A stretch of DNA of 64,000 nt from contig NZ_VCRA01000015.1 of assembly GCF_005938385.1 (NCBI RefSeq), positions 124,001 to 188,000 on the forward strand, given 5' to 3'. The notes under the pieces were generated by a model. The model saw only the letters and a list, made by a program, of their open reading frames with translations, did no database searches and was not told the origin of the DNA. This document shows, in pieces, positions 8,043 to 16,726 of this stretch. Positions within the stretch are counted from its first letter, which is position 1. The number at the start of each line of letters is the position of its first letter. The DNA comes from Paenibacillus mesophilus (GTDB lineage: Bacteria; Bacillota; Bacilli; Paenibacillales; NBRC-103111). Both the position numbers and the translations under genes were made by a program.

Positions 8043-9727
8043 ACAAAATATAACGTGATACCGGACATGATCATCAAAACTACGGAATATACCAAGGTTA
8101 ATGCTTTAGTATCTGCCAAAGCCTGCGCATCCGTACTGTTCTTGATCACGATACCAAGCGGCTGATACAACGGATGATAGAGGAATACGGTCAAATCGTA
8201 ATCAGCCAAAATTCCGTTGAAATTTAACGCAAGAACCGCAAGCGTTGATGGGAGTATGATGGGCAACAATACCTTCCTGAACGTATAGAAGGACTTGGCG
8301 CCCAAATTTTTCGCCGCATCCTCCAGGTTACTGTCTAAGCTGAAGAAGGACGCTTTCACCATTCGAAGGGTGAACGGAATGTGAACGATCACATAGGCCA
8401 GAAACAGCATCCAGACCGTTCCTACTAATATGGAGTTCCCGATAATCAGTCTTGGTACGTTAAAGGTGACGATAAGCCCGATTGCGATTAAGGTGGAAGG
8501 CAGCATCCACGGAATCAGAAGCGCATACTCCAAGGCAAAGGTCCATTTGTTATTAAACTTATGCAAAATTCGAGACGCTGCCAAGGCCAGAGCTACAACG
8601 CTTACTGATGCCGCAGCCGCATACACAATACTCACAAGGTAAGGCTTGAACGCCGACATGTTAGAGAACACTTGAATGTAATTGCTCAAGGAGAAGCTGT
8701 TCCAGTCCAGCGTTGCTGTAGATATGCTGTGTGCATCCGTAAATGAAAAGACCACAATAAGAACGACCGGAATGATATAAATGAGAAACAGGATGTACGC
8801 CAGAACATGTGCGGCGATATTGCCAAGCTTATTGTTGATCTTTTGTTTGACCAGCTCCGACTTCACTTTGGAAACGGACATGTAGTTACCTTTCCGTTCA
8901 AACCGGATCATGACGGTCAACAGAATTAAAGTAGCCAGACCGAGAATTAGCGCCAGTAGTGCGGCTAGGTCTCTAGATGACATACTGTTTGAGAAGGTTA
9001 GAATCATCGGCGTGATCGTCTGGAACTCTCTTCCACCCAAGATCAACGGAGCGGACGTTGCTGCAAGGCCTGTCAGAAAGATCAGAATCGTGAGAGCAAA
9101 CATCGTGGGCTTCAAAACCGGAAGAACAACCCGCCATAAAATATAGAAAGTGGACGCACCCATATTTTTCGCCGCTTCTACGGTTTGAAAATCAATTTTC
9201 CGAATGGCATTGCTTAGAAATAGGACATGATTGGACGTGCATGCAAAGGTCATTACGAATAATACTGCCCAGTAGCCATGAAACCAGGTCGTATCAAAAG
9301 AAGGAAACAGACTGGCGAGTAGCTTGGTTACGAATCCGTTCTCGCCATATACGAATTTATATCCAGACACTAGTACGACACCGCTGTAGATTAGGGTAGT
9401 GAAATAGCCAAGCCTTAATACCTTCGCACCCTTGATATCAAAATATTCCGAGATCAATACTAATGTAACGCCAACAATGTTTACCGTAAAAACAAGGGAT
9501 ACGGCTAGAATAAAGCTGTTATACAAGCTTCTCATGGCTCGTTCGGATGACAACAGCTTCTCGGCCGCCTCGAATGAAAATTTGCCGCCTTTAAAAAAGA
9601 TTTCATAATAAATATTAATGTTCGGATAAATCAGGAATGCAACGACGAACCAGGCAATCAGAGCATAAAAAATAAAGGCAGTGGGATTGATAGAGGCTAT
9701 CGTTTTTTTCACTTTCTCTGCGTTCAA
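8018..9727 (-). CDS. ABC transporter permease with two fused BPD domains
   Basis: An approximately 569-residue inner-membrane permease made of two tandem transport domains, each with about six helices and an EAA loop: EAAKNMGASTFYILWRVVLP in the first half and DAAKNLGAKSFYTFRKVLLP in the second. This fused layout is typical of the ferric-iron/thiamine/2-aminoethylphosphonate importer group (FbpB/AfuB, ThiP, PhnV-like). TTG at 9727 has the better spacing to AAGGAGG; the adjacent GTG at 9730 is too close. It is the last gene of the importer operon, 15 bases after the ATPase gene, and its 3' end overlaps the convergent signal peptidase gene. Confidence 0.85.
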   Translation of the reverse strand: MNAEKVKKTIASINPTAFIFYALIAWFVVAFLIYPNINIYYEIFFKGGKFSFEAAEKLLSSERAMRSLYNSFILAVSLVFTVNIVGVTLVLISEYFDIKGAKVLRLGYFTTLIYSGVVLVSGYKFVYGENGFVTKLLASLFPSFDTTWFHGYWAVLFVMTFACTSNHVLFLSNAIRKIDFQTVEAAKNMGASTFYILWRVVLPVLKPTMFALTILIFLTGLAATSAPLILGGREFQTITPMILTFSNSMSSRDLAALLALILGLATLILLTVMIRFERKGNYMSVSKVKSELVKQKINNKLGNIAAHVLAYILFLIYIIPVVLIVVFSFTDAHSISTATLDWNSFSLSNYIQVFSNMSAFKPYLVSIVYAAAASVSVVALALAASRILHKFNNKWTFALEYALLIPWMLPSTLIAIGLIVTFNVPRLIIGNSILVGTVWMLFLAYVIVHIPFTLRMVKASFFSLDSNLEDAAKNLGAKSFYTFRKVLLPIILPSTLAVLALNFNGILADYDLTVFLYHPLYQPLGIVIKNSTDAQALADTKALTLVYSVVLMIMSGITLYFVYGKKSKR

Positions 9728-9744
9728 CACACGTCCTCCTTCCC

Positions 9745-10752
9745 TTAGTACTGCAAAATATCTTTGCTTTGAATATATATAGTAATCTCGTCACCGACTT
9801 TATTAGGAGCAAGCCCGCTTTCCTTCTCGATAGTCTTCAGCAGCCCCCCGCCGGTAACTTCTATTACATATTTGCTATACAGTCCATAAAACTCTCTATC
9901 TACAATCCTCCCCCTCATTTGCACGGCATCTTGATCCGGCAGGGGAAGCAAGCTCACCTTTTCGTTGCGGATATAGGCTACTTTGTTAGGATCTATATAT
10001 TCCTTCAATCGACTATTTTGAATTGTCTGCGGATCGATCTTGTTGATATCGCCTATGAAGTTACAAACAAATTCCGTCTGGGATTGATTATAGACTTCTT
10101 GCGGTGTGCCGACTTGCTCTACGATTCCATTGTTGAAAACGGCAATACGATCAGACAATGTTAACGCTTCCTCCTGATCGTGAGTGACATAGATGGTCGT
10201 GATCCCGAACTTCTTCTGAAGGTTCTTTAGTTCATTACGCAGTTGTACTCTAAGCTTGGCATCCAAGTTGGATAAAGGCTCATCCAGCGCTAGAATACTT
10301 GGTTTTAACACCAGCGCTCTGGCAATCGCTACGCGCTGCTGCTGGCCACCGGACAGCTCCGACACTTTTTTGAAAAGCTGTTCCTCCTTCAAATCCACCT
10401 TCTGGGCGATGTCCCTCACTTCCCGGTCTACCTCGGCCTTCGAGGATTTCTTGACTCGCATGCCGAAGGCGATATTCTCATAAACATTCATGGTCGGGAA
10501 CAAAGCGTAGCTTTGAAACACCATGCTGATGCCTCTTTTTTCGATAGGCACATGGGTAATATCCCTGTCGGTTAGCATAATTTGACCGCTCGTTGGAGTA
10601 ATAAATCCAACGAGGCTGCGAAGAATCGTCGTTTTCCCGCAACCTGACGGACCCAGAAAGGTGAAAAACTCACCTTCATTGATTTGCAGATTGAGGTTTT
10701 TGATCGCATGGAAATTACCGAATTTAATTTGTATATCTCGAAATGTTATCAT
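9745..10752 (-). CDS. ABC transporter ATP-binding protein
   Basis: A 335-residue ATPase that powers the adjacent importer. Visible motifs: Walker A GPSGCGKTT (about 34-42), Q-loop MVFQSYALFP, signature LSGGQQQRVAIARAL, Walker B ILALDEPLSNLD, and the switch His in YVTHDQEEAL. A TOBE-type C-terminal extension (about 240-335) places it in the FbpC/PotA/UgpC group. Start ATG follows AGGGG. The gene lies between the lipoprotein and permease genes of the same operon, separated from the lipoprotein gene by a hairpin that may lower its expression. Substrate is not determined by this subunit. Confidence 0.9.
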   Translation of the reverse strand: MITFRDIQIKFGNFHAIKNLNLQINEGEFFTFLGPSGCGKTTILRSLVGFITPTSGQIMLTDRDITHVPIEKRGISMVFQSYALFPTMNVYENIAFGMRVKKSSKAEVDREVRDIAQKVDLKEEQLFKKVSELSGGQQQRVAIARALVLKPSILALDEPLSNLDAKLRVQLRNELKNLQKKFGITTIYVTHDQEEALTLSDRIAVFNNGIVEQVGTPQEVYNQSQTEFVCNFIGDINKIDPQTIQNSRLKEYIDPNKVAYIRNEKVSLLPLPDQDAVQMRGRIVDREFYGLYSKYVIEVTGGGLLKTIEKESGLAPNKVGDEITIYIQSKDILQY

Positions 10753-10791
10753 ATATACCCCTATGACCTTATTTTAATTTCGTAAAGAACA

Positions 10792-10820
10792 ACTGCATAT
10801 TGGAGCCTCCAATATGCAGT
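10792..10820 (-). promoter_or_regulatory. Intercistronic hairpin between lipoprotein and ATPase genes
   Basis: A near-perfect palindrome: CTGCATATTGGAG and its exact complement separated by one base, extendable by one more pair. On the minus strand it is followed by TTGTTCTTT. A weak terminator or mRNA-stabilising structure at this place would keep the binding protein in excess over the ATPase and permease, as is common in importer operons. Confidence 0.5.
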
Positions 10821-10925
10821 GTGTTTTTCAAAATGTCAGAAAGTATATTCTCCGCTGATTGTTCCATTTCTCGGTAAACGTGCCACCAAAAGGCGGAGAA
10901 ACCGTTTAACCTTGTTTCACTTTGC

Positions 10926-12014
10926 TTATTTCATGATCTGCAATTCGATTTTCTCTACCCATTTGCCAATGTTGTTAGCAATGAAGCCCCAATCCAAAGG
11001 CTGTGCTTTCAAATTGGAATACAATGCCTTCACGGAATCATTGGCTTTAGCAGCTGCTTTCGTATTCGCAGGCATGGAGTTAAACTTTGCGGCAAATTCT
11101 CCTTGAACGTCAGCAGTACCCATCCATTCGACGAACCGCTCTGCCGTTGCCTTCTTCTTGGTACCGTTCACAATCGCCGCATGCTCTACAATCATCGGTA
11201 CGCCGATTTGCGGACTTACAATACCCGCCTTCACTTTATACTGCTCTTCCTTCTTGCTGAGTGTACCTGAAACTACCGCGCCAAGAGGCGTTTTTCCGCT
11301 TGCCAGGTTAGCGTAGAAGTCTTCACCTTCAACCGCTCTCACGCCGTTGTCGAACAATTGCTTCACTTCATTCCAGCCTTCCTTGGAGATACCAAGCTCC
11401 CCCTTCGGATCTTGGTGTCTGGTCAGTATTCCGGCAACGACGAGTTGAGGCGTAATTTGTCCAAGAAGAGTAGGAGCTTCATATTTGCCTTTGAATGCTG
11501 GATTTTTATAAAGGTCCGTCCAATCCTTCGGTGCCGTTTCGGTTGTATAATTTTTCGGATTATAGCCAAGCAGAATCGCTTGCTTCACAAGTCCGTGATA
11601 GTAGCCCTCCGGATCGTTCAAGCCTGGCTCTACTTCTCCAGCCCATTTCGGAACATATTTGGTCAACACTTTTTCCTTCTTCAAGTTTTCATAGAGCATG
11701 TTGTTCAAGCCGAACACTACGTCTGCAATCGGATTATTCTTCTCTGCAATCAACCGGTTCGTTAAATTGGCTCCGCCTGCTCCGACAAGCTCAATCTCGA
11801 AGCCGGCGCTTTTCGCTTTCTCGATGATCCATTCGCCACGACCATCGGAATTCGCATTCGTATAAACAATCAGCTTCTCATTCTTCACCGGTTCATTCGC
11901 TGCCGGCGCAGCTGCGGAAGGCGAGGCATTTCCGTTATTATTGCCGCTACCGCAAGCAGTTACCGTGAGACACAGGATCGAGAGCAACGTCGTACTTATC
12001 ATTTTTTTCATCAT
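10926..12014 (-). CDS. Extracellular solute-binding lipoprotein (family 1)
   Basis: A 362-residue lipoprotein that delivers substrate to the ABC importer. A signal sequence ends in the lipobox VTAC, giving a lipid-anchored Cys followed by a flexible Gly/Asn/Ser/Ala-rich linker, then the mature domain beginning EKLIVYTNANSDGRGEWI. This start is typical of ferric-iron and 2-aminoethylphosphonate binding proteins. The start used is ATG at 12014, behind AAAGGAG; an upstream in-frame start would overlap the hydrolase gene and spoil the signal peptide. Together with the PhnP-like hydrolase the context suggests a phosphonate or phosphate-ester substrate, which is inference. Confidence 0.85.
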   Translation of the reverse strand: MMKKMISTTLLSILCLTVTACGSGNNNGNASPSAAAPAANEPVKNEKLIVYTNANSDGRGEWIIEKAKSAGFEIELVGAGGANLTNRLIAEKNNPIADVVFGLNNMLYENLKKEKVLTKYVPKWAGEVEPGLNDPEGYYHGLVKQAILLGYNPKNYTTETAPKDWTDLYKNPAFKGKYEAPTLLGQITPQLVVAGILTRHQDPKGELGISKEGWNEVKQLFDNGVRAVEGEDFYANLASGKTPLGAVVSGTLSKKEEQYKVKAGIVSPQIGVPMIVEHAAIVNGTKKKATAERFVEWMGTADVQGEFAAKFNSMPANTKAAAKANDSVKALYSNLKAQPLDWGFIANNIGKWVEKIELQIMK

Positions 12015-12075
12015 ACTTTTTGACACTCCTTTGGTTGTAGGTTGATTTTTTATAAAAGCAAAATCAGTTGTATTT

Positions 12076-12894
12076 CTAGATGTGAACAATCATTCCGTCA
12101 TAGGCCACAACGATCCCGGCAGGTTTGAATATTTCGTCAAATTCGTCGTGAAGCAGCTTGGAGTTATGACTAAAGTGCGTAGCGATGATGAGCCCTTCCT
12201 CTTTCAATATGTTCTCTTTCTGGAACTCGCGCTGAGCCTCTAGTATGGTCTCAATACACATATGATTTCGGTCGCGGGAGTTTCCCGTATATCCGTGGGT
12301 GCAGTCGAGTATCGCACAGTCCAGTTCCTTCCCTTTTAACCAGGCCCAGGTAGCTTCCGGAAACCAGCCGGAATCATGTCCGTACAGCAGCTTTTTTCCT
12401 CCCTTCTCGATCACGTACAGCAAACATGTTTCCATGCGGTCATGATCCGCAAGCAGCGGCGTAACCCGTGCGTCACCCACGGTTATCGTCTCGAATGGGC
12501 GCAGCAGATGGCATGCATAACGCTCCCCTACAAAACGGCCTATGGCGACTCGTGTATGGTGCATCACCGCATCATTGCCGTAGATATGCATCGGATGCTG
12601 AAGGTTGTGAGCAATTCCTGTCCTCCGACATTCCAAGTCATAGGCATTATAATGATCGGAGTGCGTATGAGTGACAAGCAGGTGCTCGATAGTGGTGAAA
12701 TCAATGTTGTCGCGAAGCGCCTGCATATAAGAATCGGGCGAATAGTCGAATTTGATCACGTCGTCAATGATGGCCGAGCTTCGTGTTCGTATGTTTTTCC
12801 CTCCAAGCTCTCTTGCTTTGAGGCAATGCTCACAGCGGCAAAATGCATTCGGGAACCCCTCCGCAGCTGCGGTTCCTAGAAAATGAATTTTCAC
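12076..12894 (-). CDS. PhnP-like metallo-beta-lactamase fold phosphodiesterase
   Basis: A 272-residue cytoplasmic hydrolase. It has the MBL-fold metal motif THTHSDH (His76, His78, Asp80, His81) and a Cys triad CRCEHC (Cys19, 21, 24), which in PhnP holds a structural zinc. Later metal ligands are in LLADHDRM, YGHDSGWF and ATHFSHNS. PhnP opens cyclic phosphodiesters made by carbon-phosphorus lyase, so a role on an imported phosphonate or cyclic phosphate ester is plausible. The GTG start overlaps the TAG stop of the regulator gene by one base (TAGTG) and has GGAGGAG in front, so the two are translationally coupled. No C-P lyase genes are in the window. Confidence 0.75.
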   Translation of the reverse strand: MKIHFLGTAAAEGFPNAFCRCEHCLKARELGGKNIRTRSSAIIDDVIKFDYSPDSYMQALRDNIDFTTIEHLLVTHTHSDHYNAYDLECRRTGIAHNLQHPMHIYGNDAVMHHTRVAIGRFVGERYACHLLRPFETITVGDARVTPLLADHDRMETCLLYVIEKGGKKLLYGHDSGWFPEATWAWLKGKELDCAILDCTHGYTGNSRDRNHMCIETILEAQREFQKENILKEEGLIIATHFSHNSKLLHDEFDEIFKPAGIVVAYDGMIVHI

Positions 12895-14063
12895 TACAAA
12901 ACTCCTCCTGTCATTCCAAAAAGAACGGATTTTCTCTCTATGATCGTCGTTTGAATTTTGATCGTAATCTGTTTCTCAAGAGAATGGTTAACCCGCTTCA
13001 TAAGCAGATTAAAAGCCGAATGGGTTAACTGCTCCGTATCCTGTCTGACTGTTGTAAGAGGAATCGGAGTTAAAGCTGCTAATTGAATATCAGAGAACCC
13101 AACGATAGAAAGCTGATCGGGGACAGAAATCCCGATGCGCAGGGCTGTGTATAAGGTTGAAATAGCCACATGATCATCCCCGCACATGAGGGCTGTGAGC
13201 TGCGGATTTCCCTTTATAAACTGTTCCTGCTCAGGGTCACTCTCGTTAATCCGGCTTGGATCGCAAGGTACGCTTCTAAAATGAATAGATTGGACCTTTA
13301 CGGGAATCGCATGATCGAGCAGCGCCTGAATATAGCCTTGATACCGCTCCTCTCTGCTGGTAATATTATCGATCGCATTCGAAGTATATCCGATTTCCCG
13401 ATGTCCCTTTTCGATCAAATACTTGGTCATCTGATACGAACCAAGGTAGTGATCGTGATATACGCAATCAATCTGAACCTCACGGAATATCCGGTCGATA
13501 ATCACTATCGGAAATTGCTGTAATTTCAATCTCAGCACCTGATCACTGCATGTTTTGCGCCCCTGGGGAAATAAAATAATGCCGTCGATTCCCCCTTCAA
13601 CAAGCCTCTGCAGGCAGTTATCCTCATCATCTTTACTCTTGCTGATTTTCAAAATAAGATCGCAATCGTGCTTTCGCACTTCCGACTCGGCTGCGGCAAT
13701 AATTCTTGAAGTGTAATCGGAAAGATGGGGCACGATAAGTGCTATCTGCCTACAATGCTTCTCCTCTACCGGAGCCGGCTTTCTTTCGGGCGGAAGCCCT
13801 CCGTCATACGGCACACTGTCCTCCGGTCCGGATAGGAAGGTCCCCCTTCTCGGCAAACGATATACCATACCTTGCTCCGCCAACCGTTCTAGTGCCAGCT
13901 TACTGGTCATCCGGCTTACGCCGAACAGCTTCGCAAGCTCTCCCTCTGAAGGAACGGGGTCATGCGGTTGAAGCCTGCGGCTCTGGATGATGTCTTTGAC
14001 CTTATCGGCAATCTGCAAATACAATTGCTGACTCGTTTTTTTTGATGCACGTACATTCTTCAT
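12894..14063 (-). CDS. GntR-HTH/LacI-sensor transcription regulator
   Basis: A 389-residue repressor-type protein. Residues about 12-75 form a GntR winged helix (SEGELAKLFGVSRMTSKLALERLAEQG). Residues about 105-385 form a periplasmic-binding-protein-like sensor of the LacI type (RQIALIVPHLSDYTSRI, GIILFPQG, GYTSNAIDNITSREERYQGY, IVGFSDIQLAALTPIPLTTVRQD). This combination is that of AraR-like regulators. It is the first gene of the importer operon and is coupled to the hydrolase gene, so it most likely controls its own operon in response to a sugar-like or phospho-compound ligand. A candidate operator lies 42 bases upstream. Confidence 0.85.
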   Translation of the reverse strand: MKNVRASKKTSQQLYLQIADKVKDIIQSRRLQPHDPVPSEGELAKLFGVSRMTSKLALERLAEQGMVYRLPRRGTFLSGPEDSVPYDGGLPPERKPAPVEEKHCRQIALIVPHLSDYTSRIIAAAESEVRKHDCDLILKISKSKDDEDNCLQRLVEGGIDGIILFPQGRKTCSDQVLRLKLQQFPIVIIDRIFREVQIDCVYHDHYLGSYQMTKYLIEKGHREIGYTSNAIDNITSREERYQGYIQALLDHAIPVKVQSIHFRSVPCDPSRINESDPEQEQFIKGNPQLTALMCGDDHVAISTLYTALRIGISVPDQLSIVGFSDIQLAALTPIPLTTVRQDTEQLTHSAFNLLMKRVNHSLEKQITIKIQTTIIERKSVLFGMTGGVL

Positions 14064-14104
14064 CTACGATCATCCTTCGGTTTATCATAATCATTGACTC
14101 CTAA

Positions 14105-14122
14105 TTGTAAGCGTTTTTACAA
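14105..14122. promoter_or_regulatory. Candidate operator / cre-like site in front of the importer operon
   Basis: TTGTAA-GCGTTT-TTACAA: 6-base inverted arms around a 6-base centre, 42 bases upstream of the regulator start. The inner 14 bases from 14106 (TGTAAGCGTTTTTA) also match the CcpA cre consensus TGWAANCGNTNWCA with one mismatch. Either autoregulation by the GntR/LacI protein or catabolite control would fit. Confidence 0.5.
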
Positions 14123-14659
14123 AATGAATGACTTCTTCACCGCGTAGGGCGCAACCACTGGCAACCCGGTAGTCCTAGTTTTTTTTGCTATTCTGCACAT
14201 GGTATTGCCTACGTCAGATTCAGAGCATGGTCGCAAGCAACCTATTGCTTAGATGTGATCTAAAAGTAGCTTATATTATGTCACTGACATATTCAATGAT
14301 ATATAAATTAATATTTTGTAAATCCAATAAATACAGTCACTGATTTGACGAAACATCAGGATTTATATACCAATACATATCAATATTCATGTGCCATGCC
14401 AGCACTCCCGAGGAGCTATTGCAGCCTTAGGATATCTTCATCAACTGCTTGTCCGCTGTGCGGCGACATGACTCATATCCTCGACCGGACTTCCACCGGC
14501 TAGTTGTGCAAAGCCTGGCTAGGCGTACCAAAAAAGAAAAGCTTCTGATCGAAGCCTTCTCGATGATGTTCATTCGTGTTTTAGCGGTAGCTTATTCTTA
14601 GTAAGGAAAGTCTCTTTTCGCTTTATTGCATTAGAGAACTTAAACTTTCCTTATCGATC
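14123..14659. other. Intergenic region downstream of sigK, no gene seen
   Basis: No convincing reading frame on either strand. The first part is AT-rich (about 14240-14390). The stretch 14390-14530 is GC-richer and full of short inverted repeats, such as CCGG-ACTTCCA-CCGG near 14487 and GCCT-GGCT-AGGC near 14511, suggesting a structured RNA or a decayed mobile-element end. No function is assigned. Confidence 0.4.
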
Positions 14660-14683
14660 AAAAAGACCTGCCACCATGACAGG
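14660..14683 (-). terminator. Rho-independent terminator of sigK
   Basis: On the minus strand a 7-bp stem (CCTGTCA/TGGCAGG, one G-T pair) with a TGG loop is followed by TCTTTTT. It lies 18 bases after the stop codon of the sigma-K C-terminal fragment and would end the intact sigK transcript too. Confidence 0.75.
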
Positions 14684-14701
14684 CCCCCACAATTGTTCTA
14701 C

Positions 14702-15091
14702 TCACCGCTTCGCTTTATAAAACTCGTGATACAGCTTCATAAGCGCCCGCTTCTCGATACGAGACACGTACGAGCGCGAGATGCCGAGCTCCTTGGCGAT
14801 TTCCCGCTGCGTCCGCTCTTCCCCGCCGTGCTCCAGCCCGAAACGGCCGACGACGACCTCTTTTTCGCGTTCGTCGAGAATATCCAGATTTTTGTATATT
14901 TTCGATTTCTCGATTTTCAGCTGAACTTTATCGACAACGTCGTCCGCTTCCGTGCCGAGAATATCGATCAGCGTAATTTCGTTGCCTTCCTTGTCCGTTC
15001 CGATCGGGTCGTGCAGGGAAACGTCCTTGCGTGTTTTCTTCAAGGATCGCAAGTGCATAAGTATTTCGGTTTTAATGTCATTAGTGGTCAT
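14702..15091 (-). CDS. sigK: RNA polymerase sigma-K, C-terminal part (SpoIIIC-like fragment)
   Basis: The 129-residue frame matches only the second half of sigma-K, the late mother-cell sigma factor. From EILMHLRSLKK onward it follows sigma-K: KKDVSLHDPIGTDKEGNE-type region, ILDEREKEVVVGRFGL (region 4 start) and the region 4.2 helix REIAKELGISRSYVSRIEKRALMKL. Regions 1-2, including the -10 recognition helix, are missing. The first eight codons (MTTNDIKT) do not fit sigma-K and come from the inserted DNA; a TGA codon sits immediately upstream in frame. A serine recombinase gene ends 15 bases upstream on the same strand. This is the layout of B. subtilis spoIIIC at one end of the skin element, so a functional gene would need site-specific excision. 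Confidence 0.9.
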   Translation of the reverse strand: MTTNDIKTEILMHLRSLKKTRKDVSLHDPIGTDKEGNEITLIDILGTEADDVVDKVQLKIEKSKIYKNLDILDEREKEVVVGRFGLEHGGEERTQREIAKELGISRSYVSRIEKRALMKLYHEFYKAKR

Positions 15092-15092
15092 G
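15065..15092. other. Predicted attachment-site junction of the sigK-intervening element
   Basis: Sigma-K similarity starts at the Glu codon at 15065-15067 and stops being recognisable above it, so the crossover must lie in or just above this stretch. An AATGA pentamer (minus strand, 15078-15082) is present; B. subtilis skin recombines at a 5-bp AATGA repeat as I recall. The partner site, next to the N-terminal half of sigK, is not in this window. Confidence 0.5.
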
Positions 15093-15106
15093 TCTCAAGA
15101 AAAATT

Positions 15107-16612
15107 CTAAAACGTATAAATCTCTACAGAGTCTTCGTAAACCCTGATTTCCCTCACGACCTGCCGGATTAAATCACGTTTCTCATCAAAGATAAGCTCC
15201 TCTTGACCTTTCGATAAGTAATATTGAACAGCCTCCATCATCACATTCATATTGTATTCTGTATTATGGGTATTGTTTAATAAGTTCGTCAATTCAAATA
15301 ACTGATTGTTTAATGATTCTTCCCTCTGCGTTAACTCCTTCAATTCTTGTCTTATATCCTCTTCTGCAATACCATCTTCACTGGCAGCAAAAAGTTTAAT
15401 CAATTTTTTTCGAGCGTTTTTAGTCTTCTCAATTTCTTTTTCAATCCTGGCAATTTCTCCTGCTTCAAAAGGCTCTTTAGTTTTTTCTTGTTGTAATGCC
15501 GCGGCTATCTCATCAGGATTATTTAACCATGATGCAACCTGTTCCCAAACTTGATCCTCAATCATTTGAGCTTTAACTCTACGTCCGCAACCTTTTGTTT
15601 TTGCTCCGGCAGTATTTTTTACATCTGTGTATTCAGGCACTTTTTTGCCCCAATTATTTGAAAGCCGTCCAGTCATCGTATTTCCGCAGTCACCACATCT
15701 TAGTAGCCCGCTCAGCAAGTAAGGATGTTTGCTTTTCTGTGCCCATCTCCGACGTGATTCAGATAGCAGCCTTTGAGCATGTTCAAATTGTGATTCTTCG
15801 ATAATCGCGGGGCAAGGAATTAATATCCACTCATTCTTTGGCCTTTCCCTCATTGGGACCTTTTCTTCGTCTTTACGGTGCTTGTTACCAAGCATACCTT
15901 CCGTATTCCAACGATTCTGATAAAACTCACCAACGTAGGCTCTATTCATAATAATTTGTCTAACAACTTGACGATGCCACACCTGTGCCCCTCGCTTGGT
16001 TGGAACATTTTTACTTGTTAAGTATAATGCAATTCCATTTAGCCCTTGTACCAAGGTATTGGGTTGAGTAAACAAATCATAAATTAATCTAACGATTGCG
16101 GCTTCATCTTCGTCTACAATGAATCGTTCTGACTCTTTATCGTATCTATATCCATATACTTGGAAATCACGCAACACTTTCCCTTGCCGTGCTTTTTCTC
16201 TTCTCCCGCGGCTCATACGTTCATTAATTTTCGACTTTTCAAACTCGGCAATTGCTCCGCGCATAGAATAAAATAAATTCCCTTCCGGAGTTTTAGAATA
16301 TTCACCATTTACAAAGATAAGCACAATTCCTCGTCTATCGAACTCATCCGTGATAATCAACTGATTCATCAACTTGCGTGACAATCGGTCGGGGTCTAGA
16401 CAGATAATTTTTGAGATAATACCTTCTCTTACGTCTTCACGTAGTTTAGTTAATGCTGGTCGATCTAAAAATTCGCCGGAAACTCCGTCATCTATATATT
16501 CTTTAACCTTATTGGTCCCCGCCTTCAGTTGGCACTGACGAACCTGATCGTTCAGGCTGAATCCATGTTTTGCTTGTTCTTCTGTACTGACCCTGGCGTA
16601 TATCGCGATCAT
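15107..16612 (-). CDS. spoIVCA: Large serine recombinase, SpoIVCA-like sigK excisionase
   Basis: A 501-residue large serine recombinase, the same length as B. subtilis SpoIVCA. Residues 1-150 are the catalytic domain: IAIYARVSTEEQ with nucleophile Ser9, then IICLDPDRLSRK and GALAEFEK-type RGAIAEFEKSKINERMSRGRR. Next come the recombinase domain and a zinc ribbon (LLRCGDCGNTMTGR ... CGRR), and a C-terminal coiled coil (about 390-470). The start is ATG at 16612, behind AGGAGGGAGAAAC. It ends 15 bases before the truncated sigK, which strongly implies it excises the intervening DNA in the mother cell during sporulation to rebuild sigK. A small overlapping frame precedes it. Confidence 0.88.
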   Translation of the reverse strand: MIAIYARVSTEEQAKHGFSLNDQVRQCQLKAGTNKVKEYIDDGVSGEFLDRPALTKLREDVREGIISKIICLDPDRLSRKLMNQLIITDEFDRRGIVLIFVNGEYSKTPEGNLFYSMRGAIAEFEKSKINERMSRGRREKARQGKVLRDFQVYGYRYDKESERFIVDEDEAAIVRLIYDLFTQPNTLVQGLNGIALYLTSKNVPTKRGAQVWHRQVVRQIIMNRAYVGEFYQNRWNTEGMLGNKHRKDEEKVPMRERPKNEWILIPCPAIIEESQFEHAQRLLSESRRRWAQKSKHPYLLSGLLRCGDCGNTMTGRLSNNWGKKVPEYTDVKNTAGAKTKGCGRRVKAQMIEDQVWEQVASWLNNPDEIAAALQQEKTKEPFEAGEIARIEKEIEKTKNARKKLIKLFAASEDGIAEEDIRQELKELTQREESLNNQLFELTNLLNNTHNTEYNMNVMMEAVQYYLSKGQEELIFDEKRDLIRQVVREIRVYEDSVEIYTF

Positions 16613-16703
16613 GTTTCTCCCTCCTGAACTTCTCTCGGAGATAATCATAACAGGCAATGCGGATCTTGTCATTAGACTCACCTGTGATAAACTTTACATG
16701 CAC
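16509..16703 (-). CDS. Small ORF overlapping the recombinase start
   Basis: A possible 64-residue basic protein starting at GTG 16703 with GGAGG nine bases in front. The first half (MHVKFITGESNDKIRIACY and following) is upstream of the recombinase; the last 104 bases overlap the recombinase reading frame, and the recombinase ribosome site lies inside this frame. This suggests translational coupling. Short ORFs in front of large serine recombinases are common in Firmicutes elements. No domain is recognised, and the overlapping half may simply be a shadow of the recombinase. Confidence 0.4.
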   Translation of the reverse strand: MHVKFITGESNDKIRIACYDYLREKFRREKHDRDIRQGQYRRTSKTWIQPERSGSSVPTEGGDQ

Positions 16704-16712
16704 CCGGCATCT

Positions 16713-16726
16713 CCTCCTAATGGAGG
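16713..16726 (-). promoter_or_regulatory. Hairpin that can hide the ribosome site of the small ORF
   Basis: On the minus strand CCTCC-ATTA-GGAGG forms a 5-bp stem with a 4-base loop. The GGAGG arm is the ribosome site for the GTG at 16703, so the hairpin could hold back translation of the small ORF and, through coupling, the recombinase. Confidence 0.35.
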
